Below, in pieces: positions 24,326 through 29,487 of a stretch of DNA of 29,487 nucleotides. Source of the DNA: Prevotellaceae bacterium UBA4359. Its GTDB lineage: Bacteria; Bacteroidota; Bacteroidia; Bacteroidales; Bacteroidaceae. The translations under genes and the position numbers were made by a program. The stretch lies in assembly GCA_002393555.1 (NCBI GenBank), contig DGSP01000027.1, positions 1 through 29,487 on the forward strand, in the 5' to 3' direction. The notes beneath the pieces were generated by a model, which saw only the letters and a program-made list of their open reading frames with translations, did not search any database and was not told the DNA's origin. Position 1 is the first letter of the stretch; every line of letters starts with the position of its first letter.

Positions 24326-24490
24326 CACCATCTTTTTGGGACAACGGAAAAATTTGTAAAGAAAAAGAGTTGTCGCAAAACCCATCCACACAAAAACATT
24401 TTTCATAAACACTGTAATCAGTCATTTAGTAGATTAGTAGGTTTGTAAACTATTCTTACGACAAAACCACTAAACAACTACCACCACATT

Positions 24491-26461
<1,971 letters not shown>

Positions 26462-26495
26462 CCAAGTGAAAAACATTGAGTATGTTTTTCGCTTG

Positions 26496-26644
26496 GGCAG
26501 GGGATGGTAGTAGCATTTCGAGAGGCAAGGAACGAAGCCGAAGCGAAAAGCGAACGGACATCGGAGGACCGGCAGGGGATGGTAGTAGCATTTCGAGAGG
26601 CAAGGAACGAAGCCGAAGCGAAAAGCGAACGGACATCGGAGGAC
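26496..26644. repeat. Perfect 74-bp tandem duplication (75-bp period)
   Basis: Copies 26496-26569 and 26571-26644 are identical over 74 bp, starting ggcaggggatggtagtagc and ending ggacatcggaggac, with one base between. The period is a multiple of 3, so frames on both strands stay open and give repeat peptides (for example GKERSRSEKRTDIGG), which are probably not real proteins. The duplication sits between the rho stop and the terminator. Confidence 0.93.
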
Positions 26645-26654
26645 TCATCAAACT

Positions 26655-26696
26655 AAAAAAGCGGAGCGACTGAAATTTCAGTCGCTCCGCTTTTTT
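26655..26696. terminator. Bidirectional intrinsic terminator between rho and the convergent lipoprotein gene
   Basis: A perfect 42-nt palindrome: A6, a 15-nt arm (gcggagcgactgaaa), its complement, and T6. It has U-runs on both strands, so it can end rho (plus) and the lipoprotein gene (minus). Confidence 0.93.
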
Positions 26697-26708
26697 ACCA
26701 TTTTATCT

Positions 26709-27410
26709 TCATTTCCCCTCACACAGGCTCATATACCGCTTCACATCCTTGTTCTCCTTAAACGCATCCGGCGCACGGCCATAAATCTCATCAATCTGCG
26801 GAGTTGTCGTCGCATAACCAAACTGGTTATACGCATTGTCGCAAAGCACCAAGAAATACGTCACCCCCAGCACATTGTCAAAATTCGCAGTCACGAAATC
26901 CGTTTCCAACTTGTCAATCGCCATACGGATAGTTCCCTCTTCCTCGCCCAACTCACGCAGAATCTCATCGTGGTCATACCCATCCAGAATCATCACACTC
27001 TCCTTTCTCGGCAACTCCTGCAAAAGAAACATCAGCGAATCCCTTTCCGTCATGAACGCATAAAACTTATCATTCAGCGGCGTACCCTCCACCTTCATCG
27101 CATTATTCAAGTCAATCACCCTGATGTTACCCTCCTCCAGAATAATCGGGATATTATCGCCACTCGTGCCGAAAAACATCCTCACACACATCACCGAATC
27201 CACAGGCCCCGTCATCGTGAACGCCCCATGCAGAATGCGACACGAATCCACAGCCTTCGTGTCCGCGCCCCCCAAGGGGCGCAAGTACACCATGTCGCCG
27301 TCGTAGAACGACTGCAACGAAGTACCCGTAATGTTGTAACTGGTCGAGCAAGCCACCAACATCAGTGCGCCTGCCACTGCCCCAGCCACTATATGCATCA
27401 ATCTTTTCAT
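26709..27410 (-). CDS. DUF4369-like lipoprotein
   Basis: A 233-aa lipoprotein. The signal peptide MKRLMHIVAGAVAGALMLVAC ends in the lipobox LVAC followed by STSYN. Residues about 25-110 resemble DUF4369 (YNITGTSLQSFYDGDMVYLRPL, CRILHGAFTMTGPVDS, NIPIILEEGNIRVIDL). The C-terminal half is helical and there is no thioredoxin domain, so it looks like the stand-alone or C-terminally shortened form of the architecture seen at 16753. Start 27410 is set by the signal peptide; an ATG at 27398 is also possible. A consensus promoter lies upstream and the terminator at 26655 follows. Confidence 0.85.
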   Translation of the reverse strand: MKRLMHIVAGAVAGALMLVACSTSYNITGTSLQSFYDGDMVYLRPLGGADTKAVDSCRILHGAFTMTGPVDSVMCVRMFFGTSGDNIPIILEEGNIRVIDLNNAMKVEGTPLNDKFYAFMTERDSLMFLLQELPRKESVMILDGYDHDEILRELGEEEGTIRMAIDKLETDFVTANFDNVLGVTYFLVLCDNAYNQFGYATTTPQIDEIYGRAPDAFKENKDVKRYMSLCEGK

Positions 27411-27447
27411 CACTCTGATTTTGTGCATCCTTTGTTCAAACATGGCA

Positions 27448-27478
27448 CAAAAGTAGAAAAACAATCCCACCCGACAAA
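27448..27478 (-). promoter_or_regulatory. Promoter of the 27410 lipoprotein gene
   Basis: On the minus strand TTTG (27478-27475), exactly 19 bases, TACTTTTG (27455-27448): a full consensus match about 40 bp before the ATG. Upstream at 27506-27523 lies an inverted repeat aaacgtt-gttt-aacgttt that could be an operator. Confidence 0.7.
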
Positions 27479-27574
27479 ATATTTCACACTCCTTAAACCA
27501 CAATTAAACGTTGTTTAACGTTTCCGCCCCGCAAAAATCACAAAATCACAAAATGACAAAAGAGAAACAACCGC

Positions 27575-27643
27575 CTACCAAATTTCTTCACATTCACCAT
27601 CAAACTCCTCCGAAGGCATGAAGAACTCTTCGCCCACCGACAT
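27575..27643 (-). CDS. Possible 22-aa acidic small ORF or C-terminal gene remnant
   Basis: The minus strand encodes MSVGEEFFMPSEEFDGECEE followed by Ile-Trp and TAG (27577-27575). An in-frame TAA lies upstream near 27669. Acidic residues and the terminal Trp look like a real protein tail, but no Shine-Dalgarno site or promoter is evident. It lies between the mobile-element-like genes and the lipoprotein gene, so a remnant is at least as likely as a functional peptide. Confidence 0.3.
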   Translation of the reverse strand: MSVGEEFFMPSEEFDGECEEIW

Positions 27644-27667
27644 AGCATCCTCGCTCGAAAAGCATAA

Positions 27668-27704
27668 TTAACAAATTAACAAATTAACAAATTAACAAAT
27701 TAAC
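27668..27704. repeat. 8-bp tandem repeat TTAACAAA x4.6
   Basis: Four full units from 27668 to 27699 plus TTAAC. The repeat is intergenic, just beyond the terminator of the minus-strand mobile-element-like genes. Confidence 0.9.
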
Positions 27705-27711
27705 ATCAAAA

Positions 27712-27741
27712 GTGCATCCTATCTTCACAGATAGGATGCAC
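27712..27741 (-). terminator. Intrinsic terminator of the mobile-element-like gene group
   Basis: gtgcatcctatct (27712-27724) and agataggatgcac (27729-27741) pair over 13 bp with a 4-nt loop. On the minus strand tttt follows the stem. It lies about 30 bp after the stop of the DUF5675-like gene. Confidence 0.8.
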
Positions 27742-27769
27742 CAAGTACAGGAAAAGAAACACATTGAGT

Positions 27770-28288
27770 CTATTCGTCTAAGTCACCCCTAACCTCATCG
27801 CTTCCATCATAGCCATCCTCTCGGTAGGTTGGGGAGTTTTCTATTTCCAGAGTGAAGAACCCATATTTAGGCGAAGTGGGGATGAAGCCACAGGCCATCA
27901 AGCCGTTAAGGTATTTACTAAAAGCAGCCATCACCCAATCGCCTTCTTTCACAAAACCGTCACTTGTGGCCTCAGTTCCAACTTTTATCACATTGGCCTC
28001 GGTTAGGTTAGAGCCAGAAAAGTGCATTGTCTGCCATGTCGAAATACCTCTGATGACAAATCTTAGGTTCAAGTCATCATCAAAACTCCACTTCATGGGG
28101 TACTCTCCTTCGGGTATGCAGTACCTCATCCTTTGGGTGGGTGTAAGTTTCTTCCAGTCTTCTGGCACTTGAGGTCTTTCAACCGTTCGTAGCATCAAGT
28201 CCTTTTTCAAATCGGTGTCTTTGATGTGCAATAGCCCAAAAACACCGTACTTATTGTAAACTTCTCTTGTCAACTGTATTTTTCTCAT
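27770..28288 (-). CDS. DUF5675-like phage/mobile-element protein
   Basis: A 172-aa protein. YGVFGLLHIKDTDLKKDLMLRTVERP followed by YCIPEGEYPMKW resembles the DUF5675 pattern (a short trigger on a reporter-like strand, then TLE/TVE and IPxGxY), a family common in Bacteroidales prophages and integrative elements and often beside lysis genes. The last 30 residues are acidic. It begins 2 bp after the stop of the P5-like gene, so it is co-transcribed. AT content is higher than in the rest of the window, consistent with acquired DNA. No function is established for the family. Confidence 0.6.
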   Translation of the reverse strand: MRKIQLTREVYNKYGVFGLLHIKDTDLKKDLMLRTVERPQVPEDWKKLTPTQRMRYCIPEGEYPMKWSFDDDLNLRFVIRGISTWQTMHFSGSNLTEANVIKVGTEATSDGFVKEGDWVMAAFSKYLNGLMACGFIPTSPKYGFFTLEIENSPTYREDGYDGSDEVRGDLDE

Positions 28289-28290
28289 AG

Positions 28291-28734
28291 TTACTCAGTT
28301 TTTTTAGGAAAAGCCAAATCATAGGCTTCTCTAATGATTGATAATGATAGATAGTCACCGCCATTCTCCACAAAAGACATGGCTGCCACCAACTTGCAGG
28401 CTTTTTCTTTGTACCCCGAATATTCGACGATGATACAATCGTCTGCCTCAAAGCCAGCGTAACTGCATACTCTTTGCAAGTAGGCTATTGTGTTATTCTC
28501 AAAAGGGGGTGCCCATCTGCAAATAATATCTTTGATAGTTCGCAAATTGTAGCGATAGCCATAGGTGTAGAGCAGCCTAAAAGCCGCTCTTAACCCATGT
28601 TTGATGTCGATAAACTGCAAGAATGCACCATCGTTACCACAACATCCCACCCATCTATCTTCGCTTTTTCGGATGTTGAGAGGGTTGCAGTTTCTAATTC
28701 CCCTTGGCATCCTTCCCAATTTCTTTTTGTTCAT
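28291..28734 (-). CDS. Phage structural protein P5-like / lysozyme-like protein
   Basis: A 147-aa protein whose core reads PRGIRNCNPLNIRKSEDRWVGC, then FLQFIDIKHGLRAAFRLLYTY and IICRWAPPFENNTIAYLQRV. This is the pattern of the family annotated as structural protein P5 in Bacteroidales phages and elements (typically GIRNNNPLNIR...FxxxxxGxRAxxxLLxxY...IxxRWAPxxEN), which resembles muramidase-type domains. An alternative start at 28710 (MPRGIRN) better matches the family N-terminus and follows gggaagg; it would reduce the overlap with the upstream gene from 41 to 17 bp. Probable role: cell-wall degradation or a virion component. Confidence 0.75.
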   Translation of the reverse strand: MNKKKLGRMPRGIRNCNPLNIRKSEDRWVGCCGNDGAFLQFIDIKHGLRAAFRLLYTYGYRYNLRTIKDIICRWAPPFENNTIAYLQRVCSYAGFEADDCIIVEYSGYKEKACKLVAAMSFVENGGDYLSLSIIREAYDLAFPKKTE

Positions 28735-28930
28735 GGCTTTCCAAGTTTTTGATTTGTTTAATCATTATAAACATCTTTCTTAAAACGTTCACATTATTGG
28801 CTGACCTTGCGAAAGCATTGCCATCCTCAGAGCCTTTGTTGTCTTTGGATATTTGCCTCAATACCGTTATGAGTTGTCCGAGTAGCCAAAGGACGATTTC
28901 TATTGTTTGTTTGTTGATTTTCAGTTTCAT
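28694..28930 (-). CDS. Small hypothetical protein of the mobile element
   Basis: A 78-aa protein starting MKLKINKQTIEIVLWLLGQL. The start is placed at 28930 because its ATG overlaps the TGA of the upstream gene (ATGA), a translational-coupling arrangement. Residues 9-27 form an amphipathic to hydrophobic helix (IEIVLWLLGQLITVLRQI); the rest is charged and helical. It is too polar to call a holin with confidence. I do not recognise a family. Confidence 0.6.
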   Translation of the reverse strand: MKLKINKQTIEIVLWLLGQLITVLRQISKDNKGSEDGNAFARSANNVNVLRKMFIMIKQIKNLESHEQKEIGKDAKGN

Positions 28931-29487
28931 GTCGTTTGTTGTTTTTTGTTGTTCTTGATTTTGATATATGTGTCGCCTCTCTTTTCTATGAGTTTGTTTT
29001 TGTACCACAGACTCACCACAACTCTGACAGGAGTTTTGAGATAGGCCCTTTGAAGTGCTATACGCAAGTCCGTCTTGGTAAAGGTGTCGCCCATCTTCTC
29101 AAACACGGCATTGTGAGTAATGGTTTTGCTATGCGAATTTTCCTGCAACTCATTGTATCGCTGCCCAAACTGATAGAGTGAGTTTCGCAAATCGACGGCG
29201 CAGAACCACAGAACAAAGTCCGTGATGATTTTCTGCTCTCGCTTTCCAATGGAGTTGTAGAGTGCATGGCAAACCATTGCCAAGCGAAAGCCCTTCACCG
29301 CTGCTCTCCGTCTAAACACATCTCTCGCTGCATTGAGTGTTGCTGCCGCCTTGATGCGTTCTTGCTCCAGCCAGTCGAGTAGCGGCTTGTAGATATACTC
29401 CAAGTCGATATGCTCAAACGGCTGGAACTCATATTGCCAAGGCACAACCTTGTCGAAGTCCTCTTCTTTGATGTCGATGAGTTCCTG
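28927..29487 (-). CDS. C-terminal part of a DUF3987-like mobile-element protein (cut by window edge)
   Basis: The frame is open to the right edge, so the gene continues beyond 29487; 186 residues are visible. The segment RDVFRRRAAVKGFRLAMVCHAL then KIITDFVLWFCAVDLRNSLY resembles the all-helical C-terminal part of DUF3987-type primase/helicase-associated proteins of Bacteroidales mobile elements. The end (VFEKMGDTFTKTDLRIALQRA to NKLIEKRGDTYIKI) looks like a winged helix. An internal GTG at 29445 is not taken as the start because the upstream codons remain coding-like. The family assignment is from memory and tentative. Confidence 0.55.
   Translation of the reverse strand, partial: QELIDIKEEDFDKVVPWQYEFQPFEHIDLEYIYKPLLDWLEQERIKAAATLNAARDVFRRRAAVKGFRLAMVCHALYNSIGKREQKIITDFVLWFCAVDLRNSLYQFGQRYNELQENSHSKTITHNAVFEKMGDTFTKTDLRIALQRAYLKTPVRVVVSLWYKNKLIEKRGDTYIKIKNNKKQQTT

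Overview
The window reads as chromosomal DNA of a Bacteroidales bacterium, most likely Prevotellaceae. The grounds are Bacteroidota-type promoters (TTTG, about 19 bases, TAnnTTTG) in front of many genes, scarce Shine-Dalgarno sites, DUF4369/thioredoxin-like lipoproteins, a Rho with a long disordered insertion, a DPP IV, and intergenic 7-8 bp tandem repeats. The left edge holds the 5' end of a 16S rRNA gene on the minus strand with its promoter and boxA, so species identity could be settled from that fragment; I cannot run that search.

Layout. 1-490: 16S 5' end, leader, boxA and rrn promoter (minus). 490-1290: about 0.8 kb without a convincing intact gene; it holds a purine-rich tract, possible decayed coding sequence and an 86-bp palindromic repeat array. 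1362-8085 (plus): secreted DPP IV-type peptidase, TlpA-like thioredoxin, MATE exporter, DUF3737 beta-helix protein and a PatB/MalY-type C-S lyase. 8188-14125 (plus): a compact six-gene operon of unrecognised function, closed by a strong terminator. 14280-16577 (minus): pnp. 16753-17907 (plus): DUF4369/thioredoxin-fold lipoprotein. 17919-19007 (minus): manC. 19224-19290: three tandem 21-bp palindromes. 19349-19705 (minus): exported HMA-like protein without cysteines, divergent from 19826-24248 (plus): metal-type ABC ATPase, exported CbiK-like protein, ABC-F ATPase, engB. 24491-26461: rho, followed by a perfect 74-bp duplication and a bidirectional terminator. 26709-27410 (minus): lipoprotein. 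27770-29487 (minus): AT-richer, phage- or mobile-element-like genes (DUF5675-like, P5-like, a small protein, and the C-terminus of a DUF3987-like protein cut by the window edge).

The best candidate for an undescribed system is the 8188-14125 operon. It encodes an exported 806-aa protein with glycine-zipper, polyproline and Glu-rich repeat segments; two cytoplasmic paralogues of a small unknown domain (one with a C-terminal zinc ribbon); a polytopic membrane protein with a polyproline tail; a zinc ribbon-TM-periplasmic protein; and a lipoprotein. Together they could form an envelope-spanning assembly, but its function is unknown. A second theme is loss of expected metal or redox residues in three exported proteins (the CbiK-like, HMA-like and thioredoxin-like ones).
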